Below are positions 45,274 to 54,384 of a DNA stretch of 64,000 nt, piece by piece. A program made the position numbers and the translations under genes. Under the pieces are notes generated by a model. It was given only the letters and a program-made list of their open reading frames with translations, did no database searches and had not been told where the DNA came from. Origin of the DNA: Bacteroidota bacterium (GTDB lineage: Bacteria; Bacteroidota; Bacteroidia; AKYH767-A; OLB10); the NCBI GenBank assembly GCA_025352785.1, contig JANXSD010000020.1:1-64000 (forward strand). The letters run 5' to 3'. How positions within the stretch are numbered: the first letter of the stretch is position 1; every line of letters starts with the position of its first letter.

Positions 45274-46875
45274 CTATTTACATTCCTTCGAATTTTTTAT
45301 GCTTTCTATTGATTCTTTCGCTTGCTTATTAGTAGTGTCAAGGACTAGTACTTTATGCCAAAAGGCGATGGAAGCTTTACAATCTTTTTTCACGAAGGCA
45401 CCAAATGCTAAATAACTATTTGCTTCAATTAAATTATTTTTATACTTCGATGCATTTGCACTATCTGCCTCTGCAAGTTCAACATACATTTGATAAAAAG
45501 GAGTAGCTAGGCCATTCTTTGCATCTAAATCTAACTGTCCATTCGATCGCCCTCTCCAAAAATATCCAATCGCCCACGTTGTATTTAATTCAGTTACTTT
45601 TATAAATGCCGAATCTGCTTTTTGATAATCTTTTGCTGAATACCATGCTCTTCCTAAATTAAAATAATCAGTTATAGAAATTTTTGTAGAATTTGCAATT
45701 TTATCACTGTAAGCTTTCGCAGCTAAATCATATTTTTTTGATTTGTTATAAAGGTCCGCAAGTTCATCATAAAGTTCAGGTTTTGCAGGATCAAATTGTA
45801 TCGCTTGGTGTATATAATCAGCACCTAAAGAATCATTACCTGACTTAGAAAGCATCTTGCCGTAATAGATATAATCTCTTGCCATTCTTCTACTAGAATC
45901 TTGTTTAGTAATTTCAAATACTTTTACTATTGTATGTAATGCAGAATCATTTTTTCCAGCCTCAAAATTTATATAAGACATTATTCTCATCATCGCAAGA
46001 TTAGACGAATCAACTTTATTAATAAGATTTAATTCGTCAGAAGCTTCTTTGTAATTATTGCCCTCATAAAGGAAATATGCATATCTCAATCTCGCATTGT
46101 TATTATTTTTCGAAAGTTCTAAATATTTTTTGTAATTCTCTTTTGCTTGTTCTAATTTTCGTTGTTTGAAACTTATTTCACCCATTTCGCGATATGCTGG
46201 AGCAAAATTAGGATCAATTTTTATCGCATTCAGAAATTCATCCATTGCACCATCATAATTAGTAGCACGCCTGTATAATTGTCCTTTATGAAACAAAGCT
46301 TTCATTTGATTTTTATCGAGCTCAAGTGATTTGTTATAGTTGGCAGCTGCTAAAGATCCATTGTTTTGTTCCGAATACACATCACCCATTAAGTTGTAGA
46401 TTTCCGGATTTTTTGGCTCAAGTTTAACGGCTTGATCAAGTAAAACTTGTGCTGTTGCTAGATCTTTCGTATTGTAACGTGTATACGCTTCCGCTGCTTC
46501 CATTAAAACGATGGCACTTTTATTATTACCCATCAATAATGCAGCATCAATTTGAACTTTTGCAGATTTTAGATCACCTTGAATTAACATTAATTCCGCC
46601 AATCCAATAGTGTTTAATGGATTTAATATGTCTTTTTGTTTTCCATTTTGAAAAATAATTTTAGCAGAATCTAATTTTTCTTCATCAATTAAATTTTCTC
46701 CATAATAATAATAATTGGTTCCATTTGTAGGCTCTTTCAATATTAGCTGCTGATATAAACCAGATGCTGCTTCTTGTTGTTCATTCTCATTTAATCGAAT
46801 CGCTTCTTTTAAGGTTTGTGCTTGCGATGTAAAAGTGATTCCAAGAATTAATGATAACCCAATGTACTTATTCAT
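45274..46875 (-). CDS. Periplasmic TPR protein
   Basis: A 533-residue protein with signal peptide (MNKYIGLSLILGITFTSQAQ) and tandem tetratricopeptide repeats across most of its length, for example EIYNLMGDVYSEQNNGSLAAANYNKSLELDKN, ALFHKGQLYRRATNYDGAMDEFLNAIKIDPN and AYREMGEISFKQRKLEQAKENYKKYLEL. TPRs bind proteins. It is the last gene of the leftward run exbB-exbD-exbD-tonB-small ORF-PstS-like-TPR, a combination seen elsewhere in Bacteroidota, so it may scaffold or regulate Ton function. It starts 53 bp after the PstS-like gene. Confidence 0.85.
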   Translation of the reverse strand: MNKYIGLSLILGITFTSQAQTLKEAIRLNENEQQEAASGLYQQLILKEPTNGTNYYYYGENLIDEEKLDSAKIIFQNGKQKDILNPLNTIGLAELMLIQGDLKSAKVQIDAALLMGNNKSAIVLMEAAEAYTRYNTKDLATAQVLLDQAVKLEPKNPEIYNLMGDVYSEQNNGSLAAANYNKSLELDKNQMKALFHKGQLYRRATNYDGAMDEFLNAIKIDPNFAPAYREMGEISFKQRKLEQAKENYKKYLELSKNNNNARLRYAYFLYEGNNYKEASDELNLINKVDSSNLAMMRIMSYINFEAGKNDSALHTIVKVFEITKQDSSRRMARDYIYYGKMLSKSGNDSLGADYIHQAIQFDPAKPELYDELADLYNKSKKYDLAAKAYSDKIANSTKISITDYFNLGRAWYSAKDYQKADSAFIKVTELNTTWAIGYFWRGRSNGQLDLDAKNGLATPFYQMYVELAEADSANASKYKNNLIEANSYLAFGAFVKKDCKASIAFWHKVLVLDTTNKQAKESIESIKNSKECK

Positions 46876-46928
46876 AATATAATTTATTGATTGCTGTTTG
46901 ATATAAAGATTTTTATTTTATTAAAAGC

Positions 46929-47864
46929 TTAATTTAATTTTATAATTCTTATTGGCATAGTAGCCGGAAGTAATCCTGATAATCGTACAATTCGTTGTCC
47001 TTGGTCTCCTGCTACGAACGAAACAAAGCCTGTGCCAAGACCAGTTCTTCCTTCTCTATTTATCATATAAACTTCTCGAACAAGTGGATATTGTTTTAAA
47101 GCGATATAAGCTTGATAGGGTTTAAAATAATCGTCAGGGAAAATGGCATTATCCACAGCGGCAACTTCCATTACACGGATCCTCGAAAGAAATTGTTTAG
47201 TAGCTGGATCATCACCATCACTTAACCAAGATACTCCAACTATTCCAATTGCATTTTTGTGTTGTTCTACATAGTCAATTACATCAGCATTGGATTGTGC
47301 AGCAAAACAGTTGGAAGAAAAATTACTGCCTTTCAAAACACTATCACGCAAATAACGTACTGTTGAAGAACCATTTTTGTCGAACACCAAGGATATCTCC
47401 TTCAAAGAGGATTTCTCATTCATGTTTTTCCATGATACTAACGAGCCATTTAAAATGGATTTAAGTTGTGAAATCTTTATTATTGAATCTGGATTTTCTT
47501 TATTTATAATTAATGCTAAGGCATCCAATGCAACTTTTGTTGTAATGGGTATAAGTTGTTTCGATTTAAAAACAGCCTCTTCATTTGGTCGCAATTTGCG
47601 TGAAGTAAAAATTACTTTTGCCGAATCTTGTAGGAATGCTTTGAAGCAATCTGACTCCGAGGTGTAATCCACTTTCAATGTTGAATATCGATAAAGACCC
47701 ATAAACGTATCCTTTTCCGCATCAACTAAAGGCTTTAAAGTTTCATCAGCAAAAATTGAAACTTTTCCTGTTGTAGGAGTATCACTGTATGGTTTTGTAT
47801 AATCAGTAGTACACGCTGTCGTCATTGAGAAAATTGCAAATAAAATAGGAATTTTAATTTTCAT
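46929..47864 (-). CDS. PstS-like substrate-binding lipoprotein
   Basis: A 311-residue lipoprotein; MKIKIPILFAIFSMTTAC gives a lipobox at Cys18. The fold is a type II periplasmic binding protein like PstS: GKVSIFADETLKPLVDAEKDTF, VIFTSRKLRPNEEAVFKSK, KVALDALALIINKENP, KNGSSTVRYLRDSVL and NAIGIVGVSWLSD. The SSTVRY segment aligns with the phosphate-binding loop of PstS. No pstC, pstA or pstB is nearby, so a phosphate transporter role is doubtful; its place next to tonB and the TPR gene suggests an envelope role. Confidence 0.8.
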   Translation of the reverse strand: MKIKIPILFAIFSMTTACTTDYTKPYSDTPTTGKVSIFADETLKPLVDAEKDTFMGLYRYSTLKVDYTSESDCFKAFLQDSAKVIFTSRKLRPNEEAVFKSKQLIPITTKVALDALALIINKENPDSIIKISQLKSILNGSLVSWKNMNEKSSLKEISLVFDKNGSSTVRYLRDSVLKGSNFSSNCFAAQSNADVIDYVEQHKNAIGIVGVSWLSDGDDPATKQFLSRIRVMEVAAVDNAIFPDDYFKPYQAYIALKQYPLVREVYMINREGRTGLGTGFVSFVAGDQGQRIVRLSGLLPATMPIRIIKLN

Positions 47865-47935
47865 AAGTGCGAAGATTCAATGCTCAGCAAAGAACTAATT
47901 AAGGGTTTAGGATAAAAATATCTTCAAGCTATTTT

Positions 47936-48157
47936 TTAATTAGTGGATTGTTCTTTCTCAATTTGTTGTTGAATTCTTTTCAACCTAAATATTCTATAAC
48001 CTGCATAGATGAACATAATCAAGCCTAATGCAATATGTCTCCACTCAGGTAGTAATTCTGCGGCATTGCTTGAGAAAAGTAAAAAGATGCCAATTGCAAC
48101 ATAAATGATCGTCATTCCCATTGTGAAGAGGTAGAGGAAACCTGGTTTTTTGGACAT
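47936..48157 (-). CDS. Small two-TM membrane protein
   Basis: A 73-residue protein with two TM helices (about 8-28 and 42-58) and a basic/charged C-terminal tail (FRLKRIQQQIEKEQ). It has no known motif. It lies between the tonB and PstS-like genes on the same strand, after the tonB terminator, and is found in the same place in related Ton clusters as I recall; that memory should be checked. Confidence 0.6.
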   Translation of the reverse strand: MSKKPGFLYLFTMGMTIIYVAIGIFLLFSSNAAELLPEWRHIALGLIMFIYAGYRIFRLKRIQQQIEKEQSTN

Positions 48158-48241
48158 AATCTTTTTTATAGACTACAAAGGTAATAAGCAATTGATTGAT
48201 GTTAGGTATCAGATTTAAAATCATTAGCAATTAGTGAAAAG

Positions 48242-48272
48242 AAAAAGGCTCCTCCTGAATGGAAGAGCCTCT
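48242..48272 (-). terminator. Rho-independent terminator after tonB
   Basis: Imperfect stem on the minus strand (AGGCTCTTCC / GGAGGAGCCT) followed by a T-run (TTTTTCTTTT). Confidence 0.75.
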
Positions 48273-48293
48273 TCGATATACAATAGAAATAAT

Positions 48294-49097
48294 TTATTTA
48301 AGTGAGAAATTAATTGGCATACTATAAGAAACCGCCACGGTCCTTCCGTTTTGCTTTCCTGGCTTCCATCCTGGCATTGATTTTATTACTCTTAATGCTT
48401 CTTCATCACATCCAGCACCTAATGAACGCAGGATTTTTATGTCACCAATTTTTCCTTCTTTATCAACAACAAAACCAATAAATACCTTTCCTGTGATACC
48501 ATTTTCGCGAGCCAAGGGCGGATATTTAATATTTCGTTGAAGGTATTCGTAAAGTGCCGCCTCTCCTCCCGGAAAAGTTGGCATTTCTTCTACGTAACTA
48601 TATACTTTACCTGCATCTGGATCTGCCACAACCTCTGGTGGAGGTTCAACAGCATTCTCATCACCTGCTTGAGTTACAACACCAACATTTGTTTCACTTA
48701 ACTTTTCTTGTGGAGGTGGTTGCTCTTCTTCCACTTGACGATCAACAACAACCGGAGGTGTAAATTTTACAGTTTCGATAGTTGGTGGTGGTGGTGGCGG
48801 TGGTGGCGGTGGCGGCTCGTTTTTATCAAGCGGTGGTGGCTCTTTTAGTTCTATGTTTACCTCCACCGATCGATCAATTTTTTCAGTACCTGAATTATTG
48901 ATCATTCGCATGATAAAAGGAGCGGCAACGCCTACAACAAATAAACCTATCGCAATAAGAAGAGCTCTCGATGCAGTTCGGTCGTAGCTTTTTCGAATAG
49001 GATAAGCACCGTATTCTTTATTCCTGTTTTGGAACACCAACTCAGTCCTTTCGGAATTAGTTGGGTTTTCCCAGGATGGAGTGAATAGATCTGCCAT
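48294..49097 (-). CDS. tonB: TonB energy transducer
   Basis: A 267-residue TonB. A cytoplasmic N-terminus of about 40 residues (NRNKEYGAYPIRKSYDRTA, typical of Bacteroidota) is followed by one TM helix (about 45-65). Then there is a proline-rich rigid segment including a run of about ten prolines, an acidic linker and the TonB C-terminal domain: PTFPGGEAALYEYLQRNIKYPPLARENG, VFIGFVVDKEGKIGDIKILRS, ALRVIKSMPGWKPGKQNG. It carries proton-motive energy to outer membrane TonB-dependent receptors. The ExbD gene ends 2 bp ahead. Confidence 0.94.
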   Translation of the reverse strand: MADLFTPSWENPTNSERTELVFQNRNKEYGAYPIRKSYDRTASRALLIAIGLFVVGVAAPFIMRMINNSGTEKIDRSVEVNIELKEPPPLDKNEPPPPPPPPPPPTIETVKFTPPVVVDRQVEEEQPPPQEKLSETNVGVVTQAGDENAVEPPPEVVADPDAGKVYSYVEEMPTFPGGEAALYEYLQRNIKYPPLARENGITGKVFIGFVVDKEGKIGDIKILRSLGAGCDEEALRVIKSMPGWKPGKQNGRTVAVSYSMPINFSLK

Positions 49098-49098
49098 T

Positions 49099-49719
49099 TT
49101 ACTTAGCGGGTTGTAATTTATTAATCAAATCAAATTCCTGCTTGCCAATATCAACAAGAGCATATTTTCCTACCATGGTGATATTTAATTCATCAAGCGC
49201 ATCTATTACATTTTTATACTTTGCTTTATCGTCCGTTTTAACAAGAACCATTAAAGATTCTTTTTCTCCTTTCACATCCACTTCCATGCGTTTAAGAGTA
49301 GTATCGGCCATGTTAGTCTTCTCTGCTTTAGCACGTAATTCTTTGATTTTACTTACAGCATTTTTATTGTAGTCTAGTAAAAGTTTACGTATACCATTAC
49401 TTGAAAAGTCCGTAGGAGTTAGTGTTGTAGTTGGTTTTAATTCACCGTAATACCAATAGACTTTATCACCACCACTTAACAAAAAGGTTAATGCGTTATT
49501 CACTTCATTCGGCTTATTATTTGGATCCTTCACTGGCATGTTAATTTCCATTGTTTTCGGTTTTCCAAAAGTGGTTGTTAGCATGAAAAAAGTAAGCAAT
49601 AAGAACGCAAGATCAACCATAGGAGTCATATCGATATGAGTCGATTGTTTCTTAGCTCTTACTTTCGAATGTTTCCCTTTTTTACCGGAGTCTTGTTCGT
49701 TACTTTGTACCTCTGACAT
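49099..49719 (-). CDS. exbD: ExbD/TolR biopolymer transport protein (second copy)
   Basis: A 206-residue protein: a basic cytoplasmic N-terminus, one TM helix with the essential Asp at D36 in DMTPMVDLAFLLLTFFML, and a periplasmic domain (SLMVLVKTDDKAKYKNVIDALDELNITMVGKYALVDI). It forms the proton channel with ExbB. It is the second of two adjacent, divergent ExbD genes; the spacings are 15 bp and 1 bp to its neighbours. Confidence 0.92.
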   Translation of the reverse strand: MSEVQSNEQDSGKKGKHSKVRAKKQSTHIDMTPMVDLAFLLLTFFMLTTTFGKPKTMEINMPVKDPNNKPNEVNNALTFLLSGGDKVYWYYGELKPTTTLTPTDFSSNGIRKLLLDYNKNAVSKIKELRAKAEKTNMADTTLKRMEVDVKGEKESLMVLVKTDDKAKYKNVIDALDELNITMVGKYALVDIGKQEFDLINKLQPAK

Positions 49720-49734
49720 AATTTTATTGAGGGC

Positions 49735-50373
49735 TTATTGGTTTGGATTTTTCTCCAACGTGGTAACTAGGTTGAAGCGATTTACATTCATTTCCTGGAA
49801 CACTTCTATCACACGTTTTATCGCTGTATAATTTGCGTTACCATCTCCTTTTATTGCAAATCGAAGCAATTTATCTTTTGGAACATTTGGACCTTTTAAC
49901 TCAGCATCGGCTAAGCGGCCATATCGAATCCAATCACCCAATTGATTATTCAATGAATCATACGGAATGCCTTTACTCTTTTTCATAAAATCTTTTCTAC
50001 CCAATTCATCCATAGGTAGAAATTCTTTTAGTTCTTTTACTGTCATCCCGAAAGTTCCTAGTAATGCAAATTGATTGATAGATTTTTCATCAAATGTTTC
50101 ATGATTCTTGCTTATCATTTGATTCAACATCTTTGTCCGAATTTCCTTGCCTTCCAGATTAAAGAAAACACGATTTGTTGAATCAATGGTGATCAACATG
50201 ACCTTATCTGGTAGGATTTTTTCGGAAATAGAAGATGGAGAATCTACCACTACAGGTTCATCAGGACGAAACTGAGTAGTAAGCATGAAGAAAGTAACCA
50301 GGAGGAATGCCAAATCCACCATTGGCGTCATGTCCAACGACGGACTCTTTTTGGGCATCTTCACTTTTGGCAT
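49735..50373 (-). CDS. exbD: ExbD/TolR biopolymer transport protein (first copy)
   Basis: A 212-residue paralogue of its neighbour, with TM helix and essential Asp D20 in DMTPMVDLAFLLVTFFML and a longer periplasmic domain containing an insert (MISKNHETFDEKSINQFALLGTFGMTVKELKEFLPMDELG). It ends with LLRFAIKGDGNANYTAIKRVIEVFQEMNVNRFNLVTTLE. Two distinct ExbDs in one operon are usual for Bacteroidota Ton systems. It follows exbB by 38 bp. Confidence 0.92.
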   Translation of the reverse strand: MPKVKMPKKSPSLDMTPMVDLAFLLVTFFMLTTQFRPDEPVVVDSPSSISEKILPDKVMLITIDSTNRVFFNLEGKEIRTKMLNQMISKNHETFDEKSINQFALLGTFGMTVKELKEFLPMDELGRKDFMKKSKGIPYDSLNNQLGDWIRYGRLADAELKGPNVPKDKLLRFAIKGDGNANYTAIKRVIEVFQEMNVNRFNLVTTLEKNPNQ

Positions 50374-50411
50374 ACGTCTCGGCTTTTTAGGATTTTTACC
50401 TGTTTATCGGA

Positions 50412-51215
50412 TTAGTTGCGTGCTGTGAATGTTTGCACAATGCTATAACCAGCTTCATCGATACCATAAGTAATCGAGTCAATTTTATTGGTGAAGAAGT
50501 TATAGAAAATAATTGCTATTGCAGAAGTACCGATACCAAAAGCAGTATTGATTAGTGCTTCTGAAATCCCCGTTGCAAGAGCTGTTGCATCTGGTGAACC
50601 TGCTTGTGCAAGCGCAGCGAATGCTCGAATCATACCAAATACAGTTCCTAAAAGCCCCATCAAGGTAGCGATAGATGCGATTGTTGAAATAATAACTAAG
50701 TTTTTAGATAGCATTGGTAATTCTAAAGTGGTTGCTTCTTCAATTTCTTTTTGAATAACAGCTACTTTATGTTCTTTATCCATTGCTTTTTCGCCTTCCA
50801 TCTGCTTATAAGCTTTAAGTCCTGCGTTCACAACAGCAGCAATTGAACCTTGCTGACGATCACATTCTTTTATTGCTGCATCAAGGTCTCCTTTCGATAA
50901 AGAAGAACGCATTTTGAAGATAAAAGAGTCAATTGTTCCATTTCCACGTGACTTATTTACTGTGATGAATCTCTCGATTACGAAAGTGATTACGATCAGT
51001 AATAACGACATAAGAATTGGTACAATAAAACCTCCTTTGTAGATAATTCCTAAAAAGTTACCTGGAAGTGGGTTGAGTTCAGGATTATTGTCCTGAAAAT
51101 TGCCCGGGCTACCAAGAACAAATTTGAAAATAAGAATGGAGGTAATCAAAGCGGCCGGTATTACGATAGCTGCTAACATCCCCTGGATGCCGGATCCTGA
51201 CTTTGTCTGACTCAT
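50412..51215 (-). CDS. exbB: ExbB/TolQ/MotA proton channel protein
   Basis: A 267-residue protein with three TM segments (about 15-35, 60-80, 175-200 with a further hydrophobic run to 245) and the MotA/TolQ/ExbB domain: LEATTLELPMLSKNLVIISTIASIATLMGLLGTVFGMIRAF in its central region, then ATGISEALINTAFGIGTSAIAIIFYNFF. It builds the pentamer that with ExbD uses the proton gradient to drive TonB. It is the first gene of the leftward Ton operon; the promoter should lie in 51216-51499. Confidence 0.94.
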   Translation of the reverse strand: MSQTKSGSGIQGMLAAIVIPAALITSILIFKFVLGSPGNFQDNNPELNPLPGNFLGIIYKGGFIVPILMSLLLIVITFVIERFITVNKSRGNGTIDSFIFKMRSSLSKGDLDAAIKECDRQQGSIAAVVNAGLKAYKQMEGEKAMDKEHKVAVIQKEIEEATTLELPMLSKNLVIISTIASIATLMGLLGTVFGMIRAFAALAQAGSPDATALATGISEALINTAFGIGTSAIAIIFYNFFTNKIDSITYGIDEAGYSIVQTFTARN

Positions 51216-51499
51216 AGTCGTGTATGGTTTTTGTGAATTAAGTTTTTATAATTTTTTTTCCTTGTTCGAAGGGCACAATAATAACGAATTGACTTGAACG
51301 AAAAAACGTTGAATGAGGATTTAATTATTGTTCGGTTCAAAGATTCTTACAGCATAATGACATATTTAAATTTTATTATGACCTAAAATGAAGATATTAA
51401 GTCCTCTTTATCTCCATAAATGTGCATGAAAAATATACTAATAAGTTAAGAAAGTGGAATAATTAATCCAATAAAATCTTCACTTGAATTATAATAACT
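51216..51499. other. Intergenic region upstream of the Ton operon
   Basis: About 284 bases, no ORF. It lies between exbB and yajQ (both leftward), so it should hold the exbB promoter. I see no exact TAnnTTTG on the minus strand and no strong hairpin. Confidence 0.5.
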
Positions 51500-51991
51500 T
51501 TAATCTCTATAGTTTGTAAACTGGAAAGGCAATCCTAAACCAGCACCTTTTACTGCTGCCATAACAGCTTGTAAATCATCAAATTTCTTTCCAGTTACTC
51601 TTATTTGCTCATCCATTTGTGATGCTTGAACTTTAAATCCTCCCTCCTTAATAAGTTTTACAATCTTTTTAGAAGTTTCTTTATCAACTCCCATCTTCAC
51701 CTTTATTTCCTTTCTCACCATATTTCCTGAAGCCTGCTGATCCTTTCCGAAATCGAGGCATGTTGAATCCAGTCCTTGTTTCATCATTCTGGAGATTAAA
51801 ATATCCTGAATTGCTTTCATTCTCATATCGTTTTCAGTTAAGACATTAATCAAAGAGGTTTTTTTGTCTAATTCTAAAGTCGTTTTTGACCCATTAAAGT
51901 CATAACGTGTAGTAATTTCTTTCACTGCCACGTTAATTGCATTGTCTAATTTTTGAAGATCTACTTCGCTAACTATATCGAAACTTGCCAT
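51500..51991 (-). CDS. yajQ: YajQ family nucleotide-binding protein (UPF0234)
   Basis: A 163-residue protein of the YajQ/UPF0234 family: MASFDIVSEVDLQKLDNAINVAVKEITTRYDFNGSK, DMRMKAIQDILISRMMKQGLDSTCLDFG, VKMGVDKETSKKIVKLIKEGGFKVQASQMDEQIRVTGKKFDDLQAVMAAVK. Two ferredoxin-like halves are expected. Some members bind cyclic di-GMP or nucleotides/RNA; that is family knowledge. A TAAATTCG element on the minus strand at 52010-52017 may be its promoter. Confidence 0.92.
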   Translation of the reverse strand: MASFDIVSEVDLQKLDNAINVAVKEITTRYDFNGSKTTLELDKKTSLINVLTENDMRMKAIQDILISRMMKQGLDSTCLDFGKDQQASGNMVRKEIKVKMGVDKETSKKIVKLIKEGGFKVQASQMDEQIRVTGKKFDDLQAVMAAVKGAGLGLPFQFTNYRD

Positions 51992-52009
51992 GATTATTTG
52001 AATAGGCTA

Positions 52010-52017
52010 CGAATTTA
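52010..52017 (-). promoter_or_regulatory. Possible -7 element of yajQ
   Basis: On the minus strand this reads TAAATTCG, one base off TAnnTTTG, 18 bases upstream of the yajQ ATG. Confidence 0.35.
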
Positions 52018-52129
52018 TTAAGGATTATGGAGAATATGAAAAAATGTTTTGAATTCATATAAATTCTATTCATGTAAGACTATTGTAAAAAACAGAAAAT
52101 ATTCATCTCCTTCATCATTCACTTATCCA

Positions 52130-52137
52130 TATCTTTG
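52130..52137 (+). promoter_or_regulatory. Bacteroidota -7 element of the FG-GAP operon
   Basis: TATCTTTG fits TAnnTTTG, 26 bases before the ATG at 52164. No other obvious promoter occurs before 58574, so it may drive all five genes. Confidence 0.6.
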
Positions 52138-52163
52138 GACAACACACTCTTTACTAAATTTAT

Positions 52164-54374
52164 ATGTTTCGATTATTAGTTATCGGGATTTTCCTTTTTG
52201 CTGGGACTATTGGCTACTCGCAATCTTCTGGTCAGTTTCTTTTCCTTGATCAACGACCCCCTGTAACTGTGAATGGCACAATGCTAACATCTCCATGGGC
52301 AGGAGGATTAAACAGCCCTATTCTAAATGAAATAGACCTTAACGGTGATGGAATAAAAGACCTCTTTACATTTGATCGTGTAAATGATCGTGTTTCAACT
52401 TTTATTAATGATGGTATTGCCGGACAAGTATCCTATCATTATGACCCAAGTTATATTAGTCGTTTTCCAATAATGAGTAAATGGGTTAGATGTGTGGATT
52501 TTGATTGTGATGGAGACATGGATTTGTTCGTTTATAATAACAAAGCAATTGCAGTGTATAGAAATGACTATTCGGTTTCAACAGGCCTTGTTTTTACTCC
52601 CGTTACCAATCATTTAACGGCATGGTTTGGCACTTTCTATAAAGATATAACTGGTAGTGATTTAAATGTTCCAGCATTTATGGATATTGATAATGATGGG
52701 GATATTGATGTTTTGATTTTTGCCAACTCAAATAATACGATTGAATATTATCGTAATTATTTTGCTGATTCGTCTGCAACTTCAAGTTGTGATGGTTTTA
52801 ATATGTTTTATGAACCATATTGTTGGGGGCAATTTCAATTAGACGGACTTTCAAATTTTGCAAATCTAAATGTAGTTTGTCGTGGTAATTTAATTGATGA
52901 TGATTCAAGTCTTAAAACTACTAATCGACATTCGGGATCCATATTAATTGGGTTCGATCAAGGATGTGATGGCGACTACGATTTATTAAATGGAGACATC
53001 CTTGGAAACAACTTATTGTTTTTGGAGAATGGAGGCACTAGTTCATCCGCACTTATTACAGCACAAGATACTTTTTTCCCTTCTAATACTATTTCTGTTA
53101 ATCTTAGCAATCTCCCTTCACCTGCATATCTCGATGTAAATAATGATGGCAAAAAAGATTTAATTGTTACACCAGCATCCAATGCGGGAGAGGATTATTT
53201 TAATGTTTTGTATTATGAAAACATGACAGATAATTGTACCAACCAATTTAGTTATACTACAAATAGAATGCTTGTTGGTGATATGATAGATGTTGGTACT
53301 TCTTCCAATGTTGCATTCAGCGATATTGATAATGATGGCTTACTCGATATAATTGTTGGAGATGATAAGTATTTTGATAAGAACCCTTCGCTTGCTTTTT
53401 CACGAGTCTCCTATTATCGAAATACTGGCACTTTAACACATCCAGCCTTTACTCTCATCACCGATGATTGGTTAGGGTTGTCATCTTTACAACAAACAGG
53501 GTTAAGTCCTTCCTTTGGTGATATTGATGCTGATGGCGATCAAGATTTGTTGCTTGGAAATAACACTGGTGATTTGATATTTTATCGTAACACAGCAGCA
53601 ATTGGTAGTCCTTCAAATTATGTTTTTATACAGGCTCCATTTCAAAATATTTCAGGAGGAAATAATGCGGTTCCGCAATTAATAGATGTTGATCGTGATG
53701 GGAAAATCGATTTGTTATTAGGAAATAGAAACGGACAAATAAGATATTACAGAAATACATCAACAATTGCGTCTTCTCCTATTTTTACATTGATAACATC
53801 AGCTTTTGGAGGAGTTAATGTTTCGCAAGTTGGCGCAGGAGCAGGTTTAAGTATTCCATTACTTTATGATAACAATGGTTCCTACGAAATGTTAGTGGGA
53901 TCAGAAAGCGGATACATTCATCAATATGGAAATATCGATGGCAATTTGGCGGGATCATTTACACTTATTGATAGTATGTATCAACAAATATTTGAACCCC
54001 GATCGGTAAGTATTGCTAGAGCAGATATTGATGGCGACAACAAGCAAGATTTATTAACTGGTAATCGATCAGGTGGATTAAGGTTGTATACACAATCAGT
54101 TTTTTCTTCTATCGCAATGCATGAACATTTGTCGGGCGAAATTAAAGTTTTACCAAATCCGGTTTCTGACTTACTTACCATACAATTGCTGCAACTAAAC
54201 ACTCAAGGGAAACGTCAAATAGAGATATGCGATTTAATGGGACGTAGCGTATTTCAGTCCACGTTTGAAGGGAATTCGACTGATATAAATGTTTCTAGTT
54301 TGGCAAATGCTGTTTACTTTATAAGGATAATTATTGCAAATGAATTATTCGTTAAAAAAATGATAAAACAATAA
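52164..54374 (+). CDS. FG-GAP/VCBS repeat surface protein with T9SS type A sorting domain
   Basis: A 736-residue protein: signal peptide (MFRLLVIGIFLFAGTIGYSQ), then about nine FG-GAP-type repeats, each with a calcium-loop core such as DLNGDGIKDLFTFD, DFDCDGDMDLFVY, DIDNDGDIDVLIF, DVNNDGKKDLIV, DIDADGDQDLLLG and DVDRDGKIDLLLGN, forming a probable beta-propeller. The C-terminal about 75 residues (IKVLPNPVSDLLTIQL, IEICDLMGRSVFQSTF, YFIRIIIANELFVKKMIK) are a T9SS type A CTD. It should be exported by T9SS and processed by PorU. First of a five-gene operon, 10 bp before a paralogue. Confidence 0.9.
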   Translation: MFRLLVIGIFLFAGTIGYSQSSGQFLFLDQRPPVTVNGTMLTSPWAGGLNSPILNEIDLNGDGIKDLFTFDRVNDRVSTFINDGIAGQVSYHYDPSYISRFPIMSKWVRCVDFDCDGDMDLFVYNNKAIAVYRNDYSVSTGLVFTPVTNHLTAWFGTFYKDITGSDLNVPAFMDIDNDGDIDVLIFANSNNTIEYYRNYFADSSATSSCDGFNMFYEPYCWGQFQLDGLSNFANLNVVCRGNLIDDDSSLKTTNRHSGSILIGFDQGCDGDYDLLNGDILGNNLLFLENGGTSSSALITAQDTFFPSNTISVNLSNLPSPAYLDVNNDGKKDLIVTPASNAGEDYFNVLYYENMTDNCTNQFSYTTNRMLVGDMIDVGTSSNVAFSDIDNDGLLDIIVGDDKYFDKNPSLAFSRVSYYRNTGTLTHPAFTLITDDWLGLSSLQQTGLSPSFGDIDADGDQDLLLGNNTGDLIFYRNTAAIGSPSNYVFIQAPFQNISGGNNAVPQLIDVDRDGKIDLLLGNRNGQIRYYRNTSTIASSPIFTLITSAFGGVNVSQVGAGAGLSIPLLYDNNGSYEMLVGSESGYIHQYGNIDGNLAGSFTLIDSMYQQIFEPRSVSIARADIDGDNKQDLLTGNRSGGLRLYTQSVFSSIAMHEHLSGEIKVLPNPVSDLLTIQLLQLNTQGKRQIEICDLMGRSVFQSTFEGNSTDINVSSLANAVYFIRIIIANELFVKKMIKQ

Positions 54375-54384
54375 CTTAGAATTC

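Noticed and set aside
46929-47864. A phosphate ABC transporter
   Set aside because: Only a PstS-like binding protein is present, in a Ton cluster, with no permease or ATPase genes.
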